DNA of 5,243 bases from Methanosarcinales archaeon. Its GTDB lineage: Archaea > Halobacteriota > Methanosarcinia > Methanosarcinales > Methanogasteraceae. Position numbers and translations under genes: made by a program. A model generated the notes under the pieces. That model was not told where the DNA came from. It saw only the letters and a list, made by a program, of their open reading frames with translations, and made no database searches. The stretch's first letter is position 1. Every line of letters begins with the position of its first letter. Location of the stretch: NCBI GenBank assembly GCA_003661105.1, contig QMVM01000162.1:1-5243 (forward strand), in the 5' to 3' direction. Shown piece by piece: positions 1 to 5,243 of this stretch.

Positions 1-370
1 CGCACTTCTCCAGAAACGCAATTGCGGTTTCACGATCAAAGTCATCCACCAGAAGATACCGGCATCTGCCTTTAAGTATTGCCTCGCTGTAAACCTGCTC
101 GAGGAAGAGCGAATCAGAGGTCACCACAAAGACGTGTGCCAGATGCAGCTCTTTGGTGAGCCGCACAAAGAAATTGAACAATTTGTAAATAAGAAGCCCA
201 TCGATCTTCATATCCCCTATCACCTGTAGCTCATCGACGATCAGCACAGGAACACGCTTTTTTGAGATCTCATCAAAGAAACGCTCGATGTATTTGAACA
301 TGTCTTTGCTTTTATCTTTCTTCTCTAATATCTGTTCGAACAGGTTCAGTGGTATCGGGATCTGGTCATA
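1..370 (-). pseudogene. Truncated archaeal ATPase_2-family P-loop ATPase (N-terminal half missing, C-terminus beyond window)
   Basis: Reading the minus strand from 370 leftward gives an open frame with no stop to the window edge, starting YDQIPIPLNLFEQ. It carries a Walker B strand (VPVLIVDELQVIGD, about residues 41-54), a sensor-like strand (HVFVVTSDS), then EQVYSEAILKGRCRYLLVDDFD. This pattern is typical of the archaeal ATPase_2 family (AAA/STAND-like, often in many copies in methanogen and ANME genomes). In that family a Walker A P-loop should lie roughly 80-100 residues before Walker B. Here it is absent: an in-frame TAG at 374-376 lies two codons before the frame's first homologous-looking residue, and the upstream DNA codes for the end of the beta-helix protein in another frame. 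The first in-frame ATG (299-301) lies inside the domain. Without a P-loop the product should not bind ATP normally. I infer a decayed or recombined remnant, or an assembly join. The family call is fairly sure, the pseudogene status less so. Confidence 0.75.
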
Positions 371-1712
371 ATTCTATGCTGTCAGCCGCCGCCTGCAGGA
401 TCATGAGCGCATCGAGCGAGGTGACGCGGTCGTCGCCGCTGACATCGGCTGCCGGGTCGTCTGCGCCGGTGGCTGCGATCCGGAGCGCGATCACGGCGTC
501 TGCGGGGGTGAGGATGCCGTCAGAGTTGAGGTCGCCTTTCACAGATGCTTCAGATAGGCAGAGCGGGTGATAGTCAAAATTGCCGCCGCCAGCGATCGGA
601 TACTCTAAGTCCCCGAGACCATCGCCGTCCGAATCCGCACCATCGTAATCGCTCCAGTAGTTGCCGCCGAGGCGTGAGCCGCCGATGATGTTTTTGCCTG
701 CGGTTGGGGTGATGTTCCATGTATTGGCACTATCGTCGTATGCGTTGTTGGTGTTGTTGAAGCAATTGTTGTAGATTGTGTTGTTGCTCGAAGAGTACAA
801 GCAGACGTCGTAGCCGTAGTAGTTGTTCGAGTTCGCGGTGTTGCCTGTGAGCATGTTGTTGTTGCTCGAAGAAAACAGATGGATGCCACTGTTGCCGTTC
901 AAGTTTGCGGTGTTGTTCGCTAGCGTGTTGTCGCTCGAAGAATACAGGTGGATGCCAGTGTGATTGTTCGAGTTCACGATGTTGTTCGCCAGCGTGTTAC
1001 TACTCGAAAAAACTATGGCGATACCGTCGTAACCGTTGTTGTTCAATGCGGTGTTACTTGTGAGTGTGTTGTCGTTCGAACGTTGCAGCAATATGCCAAA
1101 GTCGTTATTCGATGCGTTATTGCCAGTGAGTGTGTTGTCGCTCGAATAATCATACACATAGATACCAACACCATTACCATCATCGTCGACATTCGAGTTT
1201 GCGGTGTTATCTGTAAGTGTGTTGTTGTTCGAACGTTGCAGCCAGATGCCAAGGCCATTATTCGATGCATTTTTATCCGAAATGTTATAATGGTCTACAT
1301 AAAAACCGAGATAAATACCAGCCTTCCACGAATCAGTTGCTCCAGTCACCATAAACCCACTAACATTCACATAATCTGCTGTCACCTCAAACACATGATC
1401 TGACGCCGATGCAGCGGTAACAGTCACCATATCCACATCCTCGCCGATCAGCGTGAGCTGCCTGTTCACATCCACATTCTCTGTATATTCACCAGCCGCC
1501 ACGTAAATCGTATCCCCCATGCTCGCGTTACTAACCGCATTTTGTATCTTCGTGAAATCCGCGCCGCCATCATCATCCACATACTATGTTGTCGCACCCG
1601 CGCCCACCACGAGCGCCGCGGCGGCTGCGAGCGTTATGATCGTAAGCACACGCACACATGTCTTTGTTCGCAAAACAGCACGAAATCCATCAGTTTGGTT
1701 ACATCCATTCAT
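366..1712 (-). CDS. Secreted NosD-like parallel beta-helix protein with C-terminal dockerin-like domain, interrupted by an in-frame TAG
   Basis: From ATG at 1712 the frame reads 42 codons, a TAG (1584-1586), then 405 more codons to TGA, 448 positions in all. Residues 1-42 look like a signal peptide: basic stretch (R11, R15, K17, R21), then a hydrophobic core (VLTIITLAAAAALVVGAGA). After the TAG comes YVDDDGGADFTKIQ, the usual opening of archaeal pectate-lyase-like/NosD surface proteins. Asn-rich beta-helix repeats follow (about 142-317), then a closing GGNYWSDYDGADSDGDGLGD block, then a dockerin type I-like domain (about 391-448) with two calcium-loop-like segments (DLNSDGILTPADA and DVSGDDRVTSLDA). 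It is likely exported and anchored or assembled at the cell surface; the ligand is unknown. The start at 1712 has GTGATC, complementary to the 16S 3' end, three bases upstream. The alternative GTG at 1578-1580 has no ribosome site and would lose the signal peptide. The stop overlaps the truncated ATPase frame. Confidence 0.8.
762..1289 (-). repeat. Asn-rich NosD/CASH-type tandem repeats within the beta-helix gene
   Basis: About seven degenerate units of 22-27 residues with the pattern N-N-T-L-x-x-N-T-A-x-x-N-x-x-G-I-x-L-x-x-S-S, each expected to form one coil of a right-handed beta-helix. Two units containing LQRSN(N/D)NTLT are exactly 51 codons (153 bp) apart, and their DNA is nearly identical around 1078-1117 and 1231-1268 on the plus strand. 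This suggests a relatively recent duplication of a two-coil block. The repeats also create spurious open frames on both strands. Confidence 0.8.
1584..1586 (-). other. In-frame amber (TAG) codon between signal peptide and mature beta-helix protein
   Basis: The codon stands between GATT (residues 39-42) and YVDDDGG, in the same frame as both halves of the protein. Related proteins commonly have an aromatic or aliphatic residue here (for example YYVDDDGG or IYVDDDGG, from memory), so TAT/TAC to TAG is a one-base change. Options are a nonsense mutation, a sequencing error, or reading as pyrrolysine. All four complete genes in the window end in TGA, which is compatible with rare TAG use but proves nothing. 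Confidence 0.85.
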
Positions 1713-1731
1713 AATGATCACATCTGGGACG

Positions 1732-1765
1732 TCATTTATCCAACCAACTCACTCATATAAAAAGT
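1732..1765 (-). promoter_or_regulatory. TATA-like promoter for the beta-helix protein gene
   Basis: On the minus strand AACTTTTTATATG (1754-1766) resembles an archaeal box A. A start about 25 bases downstream would fall near 1732-1735, giving a leader of about 20 nt before the ATG at 1712 with its GTGATC ribosome site (1716-1721). The same T-run lies 27-37 bases after the trpG stop and could also end the trp transcript. The 78-bp spacer suggests separate transcription from trpEG. Inferred from sequence resemblance only. Confidence 0.5.
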
Positions 1766-1790
1766 TAACTGACGCCCCCACACGCCCACA

Positions 1791-2372
1791 TCAACTACGC
1801 CCCACCAGCAACCACCCCACCCACCGCTCGATCATCCCAAGCCCATCCGGCGTCAGCACAGACTCTGGGTGGAACTGCACACCCTCGATCTGCCGCTGCT
1901 TGTGCCTGATTCCCATGACGACTCCATCAGGACTGTGCGCCACAACCTCAAGATCAGGCGACACCAGGTTCACAGCAAGCGAGTGATACCTGCCGCCAGT
2001 AAACGGATTCGAAAGACCCGCGTAGATCCCGACCCCGTCATGATAAATCTCAGACGCCTTCCCGTGAACCGGACCAACAGATGCATGACCGACCGTGCCA
2101 CCAAACGCGACATTGATCGCCTGACATCCCAGGCAGACGCCGAGCAGGGGAACCTCGCACTCACGGATAATCTCGATGCACGATCCGATATCACGGGGAT
2201 CGTTCGGATTTCCGGGACCAGGCGAGATCACGACCCCATCCGGGTCAATTTCCCGGACTTCCTCAATCGTTATCGTGTTCGGGACGACCACGGTATCCGG
2301 CTCGAAGATCGAGACATACTCGACGAGATTCCAGACAAACGAGTCCTTGTTATTCACGAACAGTATCTTCAT
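1791..2372 (-). CDS. trpG: Anthranilate synthase component II (glutamine amidotransferase subunit)
   Basis: A 193-residue class I glutamine amidotransferase, the normal length for a stand-alone TrpG. It releases ammonia from glutamine and passes it to TrpE, which makes anthranilate from chorismate in the cytoplasm, the first committed step of tryptophan synthesis. Visible motifs are NNKDSFVWNLVEY at the N-terminus, the oxyanion-region PGPGNP (51-56), the nucleophile Cys80 in GVCLGCQAI, GRYHSLAV (127-134), and the catalytic His168/Glu170 in QFHPES. The residue usually His in GVCLGHQ is Cys83 here, a position that varies among archaea. Its ATG overlaps the trpE stop as ATGA, and AGGTGATC just upstream, inside trpE, is a strong ribosome site, so coupled translation is likely. 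PabA is the alternative, but the partner's tryptophan-site motif favours TrpG. Confidence 0.93.
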   Translation of the reverse strand: MKILFVNNKDSFVWNLVEYVSIFEPDTVVVPNTITIEEVREIDPDGVVISPGPGNPNDPRDIGSCIEIIRECEVPLLGVCLGCQAINVAFGGTVGHASVGPVHGKASEIYHDGVGIYAGLSNPFTGGRYHSLAVNLVSPDLEVVAHSPDGVVMGIRHKQRQIEGVQFHPESVLTPDGLGMIERWVGWLLVGRS

Positions 2373-3943
2373 TTGATCACCTTCATCATCGCAGCCATCT
2401 TGCGCTCGGTCTCCAGATATTCGTACGTGGGATCCGAGTCAGCAACGATTCCAGCCCCTGCCTGAATGAACATCCGGTCACCATCAAGAACAATCGTCCT
2501 GATCACGATTGCGAAGTCGGCATCCTTGTTCCATGTGTAATATCCAACGCCGCCGCCGTATATCCCACGGGAATCTTTTTCGAGTGCGTCGATGATCTCC
2601 ATCGCACGGATCTTCGGCGCACCGGATAGCGTGCCCGCTGGAAAGATCGCGCGTGTCGCATCGAACGCATCAGCGTCGTCGCGCAGTATTCCTGTAACAG
2701 TGCTCTCTATGTGCTGGAGATGTGAGTACTTCCGCACCGTCATGAAATCCTCGACTTTGACCGACCCTGGCTTTGATACCATCCGCACATCGTTTCTGCC
2801 AAGATCGACGAGCATCACGTGCTCTGCCCGCTCCTTTTCATCATCCAGCAGTTTTCTCCCGAGTTCGGTGTCTTCGGAATCGGTCTCGCCCCGCGGGCAT
2901 GTGCCAGCGATCGGGTTGGTGATCAATTTCCGGTTGTGGACTGTGAAGAGCGTTTCAGGGCTTGCGCCAACGATTTTAGTCTCCCCGAATTCGAATAGAT
3001 ACATGTACGGGCTTGGATTGACATCCCGTAACCTCGTGTACAGTTCTACCGGGCTGTATCTGTTCGTTGCCTCGTATCGTCTGGACAGCACAACCTGGAA
3101 GATGTTGCCATCAACGATGTGCTGCTTCGCTGTTCCAACCATCGTCTCGAACTCGTCCTGCCCCACATTCACGGTCATCGCCATCTGACTGTGCCCGCCT
3201 CTGGAGGTCTGCTCTCCCGAATTAAGTTCTTCCGCCCTTCTGATAGTAGAGATCATAGCCGCTGCATCGGATTCGGCGTTCCGGTACATTTTCGCGATCT
3301 TATCTCCGCTAAAATCCTGTAAAAATGGAGTTAAGATTATATAAACCTCGCCGGTCATGTGATCGAAGACTACAGTATGTGTGATGAGCATGAATTGCGC
3401 ATCCGGCGTTGCTGCATGATCGCGTCGTCCGATATCCAGCCAGCAGTCATATACGATGTCGTAACCGTTATATCCGATCGCACCTCCGGAAAACACCTGT
3501 CGATCGAAGTTTTTCGTGCAGATGTAGGGTACACTCGGTATGATCGGCTTTAACGCATCCAGAACGTCGTATTCCGTGCGTATCGCGCCACTCTCGTGCA
3601 TCTCTGATAAATCTGCCTCGATCTGTCTGATAAGCGGTGTCGATCTATCGTACGAAAGCGAGATGTTCCTCCCGCTTATCGTGATGACCGCGTCCGGATC
3701 GGAACCCACGAACGAGAACCGTGCATGGTGCTTCTCCTTTTCCACAGACTCGAGCAGATAGGAGTATTTCGGGCTCTCTGATCTCAGCACGGTGTACAGG
3801 TCGATAGGCGTGCACCGTGCGGTCGTTTTTGCGATCAACTGAACGATCGCAGGCGGTTCTATCGACTCGAGAAGCGGGGTCAGTTCCTGTGGGTTCGGGG
3901 TTATCATTACATTCACCGTATAACTTTGTACACTAATGTCCAT
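2369..3943 (-). CDS. trpE: Anthranilate synthase component I
   Basis: A 524-residue chorismate-utilising enzyme that converts chorismate plus ammonia (from TrpG) to anthranilate and pyruvate. The N-terminal domain has YSYLLESVEKE (60-70), whose LLES is the tryptophan feedback-site motif separating TrpE from PabB; NPSPYMYLF (309-317) is the second part of that site. The catalytic domain shows GASPETL (326-332), PIAGTCPRG (344-352), EHVMLVDLGRND (374-385), FPAGTLSGAPK (434-444) and IQAGAGIVADSDP (493-505). All the motifs I would expect are present, so the enzyme should be active and inhibited by tryptophan. The ATG at 3943 has a strong GGAGGT eight bases upstream. An alternative ATG 12 codons later (3907) has GGTGA in front of it. 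trpG follows with an ATGA overlap; no other trp gene lies downstream. Confidence 0.95.
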   Translation of the reverse strand: MDISVQSYTVNVMITPNPQELTPLLESIEPPAIVQLIAKTTARCTPIDLYTVLRSESPKYSYLLESVEKEKHHARFSFVGSDPDAVITISGRNISLSYDRSTPLIRQIEADLSEMHESGAIRTEYDVLDALKPIIPSVPYICTKNFDRQVFSGGAIGYNGYDIVYDCWLDIGRRDHAATPDAQFMLITHTVVFDHMTGEVYIILTPFLQDFSGDKIAKMYRNAESDAAAMISTIRRAEELNSGEQTSRGGHSQMAMTVNVGQDEFETMVGTAKQHIVDGNIFQVVLSRRYEATNRYSPVELYTRLRDVNPSPYMYLFEFGETKIVGASPETLFTVHNRKLITNPIAGTCPRGETDSEDTELGRKLLDDEKERAEHVMLVDLGRNDVRMVSKPGSVKVEDFMTVRKYSHLQHIESTVTGILRDDADAFDATRAIFPAGTLSGAPKIRAMEIIDALEKDSRGIYGGGVGYYTWNKDADFAIVIRTIVLDGDRMFIQAGAGIVADSDPTYEYLETERKMAAMMKVIK

Positions 3944-3948
3944 AGTTG

Positions 3949-3956
3949 TACCTCCT
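3949..3956 (-). promoter_or_regulatory. Strong Shine-Dalgarno site of trpE
   Basis: The minus strand reads AGGAGGTA about seven bases before the ATG at 3943, a close match to the complement of the archaeal 16S 3' end (ACCTCC). It supports the upstream start over the internal ATG at 3907. Confidence 0.75.
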
Positions 3957-3968
3957 ACTTAAAGATTG
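3957..3968 (-). promoter_or_regulatory. Possible box A of the trpEG operon
   Basis: CAATCTTTAAG on the minus strand resembles a weak TATA box and matches the box before the fumarase gene. Its distance to the trpE ATG at 3943 is only about 15 bases, so a start 24-25 bases downstream would fall inside the first codons. That would suit the internal ATG at 3907 or mean the true promoter lies further upstream. Weak call. Confidence 0.3.
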
Positions 3969-4025
3969 CTCTGATGCCAGGTCGCCAGCCCGGACATTGC
4001 GATCCAATAACCCACCTTATGTTCC

Positions 4026-4041
4026 GGATATGGCAATATCC
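4026..4041. promoter_or_regulatory. Palindrome in the divergent intergenic region (operator candidate)
   Basis: GGATAT, a four-base spacer GGCA, then ATATCC: a perfect 6+6 bp inverted repeat, with one further matching pair two bases out. It lies between the two divergent promoters, about 80 bp from trpE and 62 bp from the fumarase gene. That is a reasonable place for a dimeric repressor to act on either gene. No specific regulator is recognised. Confidence 0.35.
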
Positions 4042-4070
4042 CGCAAAAAGTCCGGTCGGTCTGCCGCAAA

Positions 4071-4081
4071 CAATCTTTTAA
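4071..4081 (+). promoter_or_regulatory. Box A-like promoter of the fumarase beta gene
   Basis: CAATCTTTTAA centred near 4078 lies about 25 bases before the ATG at 4104. Transcription would therefore begin at or just before the start codon, giving a leaderless mRNA. This fits the absence of a convincing Shine-Dalgarno site (only GAGAGAG upstream). Confidence 0.5.
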
Positions 4082-4103
4082 CCCGACGTGCAGAGAGAGT
4101 ACT

Positions 4104-4676
4104 ATGACCATCCACTACCTGAGTACCCCGCTTACCCTATCTGATGTTACCGGATTACGTGCAGGCGATCTTGTGTACCTGAGTAAAACGGTCATGACGG
4201 TCAGGGATCGGGCGTGCAACCGCATATTGGAAGCATCAGATGCATCAGAGATTCCGTTTGATCTCGAGAATGCCGTGATCTATCACTGCGGACCGATTGT
4301 CAGAGGAGTGGATGAGTCGTGGGAGGTGATCGCGGCAGGTCCGACCACGAGCAGCCGGTTAAACTTGCAGACCACGGATATTCTGGATCGATTTGGTGTC
4401 CATGCCATAATCGGCAAGGGTGGGATGTCGGTCGCTGATGCGATGCGGGATCGGTGCGCGTATCTTGCATACACAGGCGGGTGCGCGGCGGTGGCAGCAG
4501 ATCACATCATCTCGGTGCGCGACGTGCACTGGCTCGATCTTGGAATGGCAGAAGCGGTCTGGGTGCTCGAAGTGCGTGATTTCGGACCGCTCATCGTAGG
4601 AATCGATTCACATGGGCGAAATCTCTTTGATGAGGTGCAGAGAAGGGCAGAGACGCGGATGTTGGCGGCAGTTTGA
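4104..4676 (+). CDS. Class I fumarate hydratase (fumarase), beta subunit
   Basis: 190 residues, matching the stand-alone beta (C-terminal, Fumerase_C) subunit of two-subunit class I fumarase or the related L(+)-tartrate dehydratase. With an iron-sulfur alpha subunit it interconverts fumarate and malate in the cytoplasm. Seen in order: IHYLSTPLT start, AGDLVYLSKTVMTVRDRACNR (20-40, the conserved R-D pair at 34-35), VIYHCGP (58-64), AGPTTSSRL (78-86), IIGKGGM (102-108), YTGGCAAVAADHI (123-135), and WLDLGMAEAVWVLEVRDFGP (143-162) followed by IVGIDSHG. These are the family hallmarks, and the length is normal. The [4Fe-4S] ligands belong to the alpha subunit, which is not in this window: trpE diverges on the left and rRNA follows on the right. 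Tartrate dehydratase beta cannot be excluded from sequence alone, but fumarase is the usual role in methanogen relatives. Confidence 0.9.
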   Translation: MTIHYLSTPLTLSDVTGLRAGDLVYLSKTVMTVRDRACNRILEASDASEIPFDLENAVIYHCGPIVRGVDESWEVIAAGPTTSSRLNLQTTDILDRFGVHAIIGKGGMSVADAMRDRCAYLAYTGGCAAVAADHIISVRDVHWLDLGMAEAVWVLEVRDFGPLIVGIDSHGRNLFDEVQRRAETRMLAAV

Positions 4677-4779
4677 GTGGATTGTGGTCATCGGCTTCGC
4701 GGTGCTGCAGAAGATTTCATAGATTTTCTTGTGTAAACATGTGGAGGATATTGAACATGGGCGTGACGATATCAGAAAT
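4677..4779. other. Short spacer between fumarase gene and rRNA promoter
   Basis: No convincing gene. A 14-codon frame (4757-4801) starts nine bases after a GGAGG (4743-4747) but runs across the rRNA box A, so I treat it as chance. A T-rich stretch near 4725-4733 could help end the fumarase transcript, without a strong hairpin. Confidence 0.4.
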
Positions 4780-4809
4780 CTTTATATACAACGGCTGCTG
4801 ATGTTATGC
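4780..4809 (+). promoter_or_regulatory. rRNA operon promoter (box A plus ATGC initiator)
   Basis: CTTTATATA at 4780-4788 is an excellent archaeal box A, preceded by an A-rich AGAAAT that may serve as the BRE. ATGC at 4806-4809 matches the box B initiator known for methanogen stable-RNA genes, with transcription expected at G4808, about 24 bases from the box A centre. It faces the 16S gene, leaving a leader of about 144 nt. Confidence 0.85.
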
Positions 4810-4810
4810 T

Positions 4811-4819
4811 ATCACCTCC
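4811..4819 (+). other. Copy of the anti-Shine-Dalgarno sequence in the pre-rRNA leader
   Basis: ATCACCTCC, identical to the expected 3' end of archaeal 16S rRNA, starts three bases after the predicted transcription start. On the minus strand it would read as a strong ribosome site, but no start codon with a meaningful frame follows it. Confidence 0.5.
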
Positions 4820-4824
4820 ATTTT

Positions 4825-4847
4825 CGTGGTCAGACATTCTGGCCACG
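4825..4847 (+). other. Pre-rRNA leader hairpin 1
   Basis: CGTGGTCAG pairs with CTGGCCACG across a five-base ACATT loop: nine consecutive pairs including one G-U. It is near the 5' end of the leader and has no U-run after it, so it is not a terminator. It is probably a folding or antitermination element of the precursor; the role is inferred. Confidence 0.6.
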
Positions 4848-4860
4848 TTGTATTTGATGG

Positions 4861-4881
4861 AGACGGAAGATCGTTCCGTCT
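4861..4881 (+). other. Pre-rRNA leader hairpin 2
   Basis: AGACGGAA pairs perfectly with TTCCGTCT (8 bp) over the five-base loop GATCG. It follows hairpin 1 by 13 bases. No coding frame explains it. Confidence 0.6.
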
Positions 4882-4896
4882 GACATTGGTCCTGAT

Positions 4897-4941
4897 ATTT
4901 GGTTAATTCCGATCGGTAGTGAAAACCTATCAATTCCAAAT
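4897..4941 (+). other. Pre-rRNA leader hairpin 3, bulged, next to the 16S 5' end
   Basis: ATTTGG (4897-4902) pairs with CCAAAT (4936-4941), AATT (4905-4908) with AATT (4932-4935), and GAT (4911-4913) with ATC (4929-4931), with GG:CC beyond one mismatch. Two-base bulges (TT and CC) sit on the 5' side around the four-pair AATT helix. It ends ten bases before mature 16S and may take part in precursor folding or processing. Confidence 0.5.
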
Positions 4942-4951
4942 GTGTGCTTCA

Positions 4952-5243
4952 ATTCTGGTTGATCCTGCCAGAGGTTACTGCTATCGGAGTTCGATTAAGC
5001 CATGCGAGTCTAAAGGTTTCTTCGGAAACCTTGGCGGACTGCTCAGTAACACGTGGATAACCTACCCTTAGGACTGGAATAACCCCGGGAAACTGGGGAT
5101 AATACCGGATAGATCAAGGATGCTGGAATGCGCCTTGATCCAAAGCTCCGGCGCCTAAGGATGGGTCTGCGGCCTATCAGGTTGTAGTGGGTGTAACGTA
5201 CCTACTAGCCGACGACGGGTACGGGTTGTGAGAGCAAGAGCCC
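4952..5243 (+). rRNA. 16S ribosomal RNA, 5' portion (partial)
   Basis: The mature 5' end is recognisable as ATTCTGGTTGATCCTGCCAG, the universal archaeal 16S start. Conserved blocks follow: AAGCCATGCGAGTC, ACTGCTCAGTAACACGTGG, ACCCCGGGAAACTGGGGATAA and ACGGGTTGTGAGAGCAAGAG. Two variable helices are intact: 5013-5032 closes on a TTCG tetraloop (AAGGTTTC with GAAACCTT), and GATCAAGG (5112-5119) pairs with CCTTGATC (5133-5140). About 292 of roughly 1,470 nt are present, and the gene continues past the right edge. The sequence looks like a Methanosarcinales/ANME/Syntrophoarchaeia-type archaeon, but this is by eye only. Confidence 0.97.

Noticed and set aside
762..1289. Regular repeats considered as a possible CRISPR array
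   Set aside because: The repeats are degenerate, in frame, and encode beta-helix coils; there are no identical repeats with unique spacers.
948..1403. Plus-strand open frame of 151 codons opposite the beta-helix gene
   Set aside because: Low-complexity Val/Arg/Cys-rich shadow produced by the Asn-codon repeats on the other strand; no ribosome site or recognisable domain.
1869..2465. Plus-strand 198-codon frame opposite trpG and the end of trpE
   Set aside because: Antisense to two clearly conserved genes, no motif of its own; a shadow of G+C-rich coding sequence.
2592..3188. Plus-strand 198-codon frame opposite trpE
   Set aside because: Antisense to the conserved catalytic domain of TrpE; composition is Ser/Arg-rich as expected for a shadow frame.
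4739..4801. Small frame (20 codons, or 14 from the inner ATG at 4757) with GGAGG upstream of the inner start
   Set aside because: It runs through the rRNA box A and ends just before the predicted transcription start; too short to separate from chance.
4811..4819. Minus-strand GGAGGTGAT as a ribosome site of a leftward gene
   Set aside because: No ATG or GTG at a suitable distance and stops follow quickly; the element is more likely related to the rRNA leader.

Overview
This is an archaeal window, most likely from a methanogen- or ANME-like member of the Methanosarcinales/Syntrophoarchaeia part of the Euryarchaeota (Halobacteriota). Four things point there: an archaeal-type 16S rRNA 5' end at the right edge, TATA-box promoters, Shine-Dalgarno sites of the GGAGG/GGTGATC type, and a NosD-like beta-helix surface protein ending in a dockerin-like domain, a combination common in that group. 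I cannot place the organism more finely without a 16S comparison.

Left edge (1-373, minus strand): the Walker B and later part of an archaeal ATPase_2-type P-loop ATPase. It lacks its N-terminal nucleotide-binding half and is cut off exactly where the next gene ends. Next (366-1712, minus) is a secreted, Asn-rich beta-helix/dockerin protein. Its signal peptide is separated from the mature part by a single in-frame amber (TAG) codon, the most notable oddity of the window. A TATA-like promoter sits between this gene and trpG.

Middle (1791-3943, minus): trpE and trpG, the two subunits of anthranilate synthase, joined by an ATGA overlap and so probably translationally coupled. They channel chorismate into tryptophan synthesis. 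No other trp gene follows; the surface-protein gene comes next instead.

The 160-bp region 3944-4103 is a divergent promoter region. It holds two oppositely oriented CAATCTTT-type boxes and a 6+6 bp palindrome. To its right (4104-4676, plus) is the beta subunit of a class I fumarate hydratase. It lacks its iron-sulfur alpha partner in this window and probably has a leaderless transcript.

Right edge: a textbook archaeal rRNA promoter (box A near 4784, ATGC initiator at 4806-4809), then a roughly 144-nt pre-rRNA leader with three hairpins and a perfect copy of the anti-Shine-Dalgarno sequence just after the predicted start, then the first ~292 nt of 16S rRNA, which runs out of the window.

I do not see a CRISPR array, transposon, tRNA or an obviously new multi-gene system. 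The best leads are the amber codon, the truncated ATPase junction and the structured rRNA leader.
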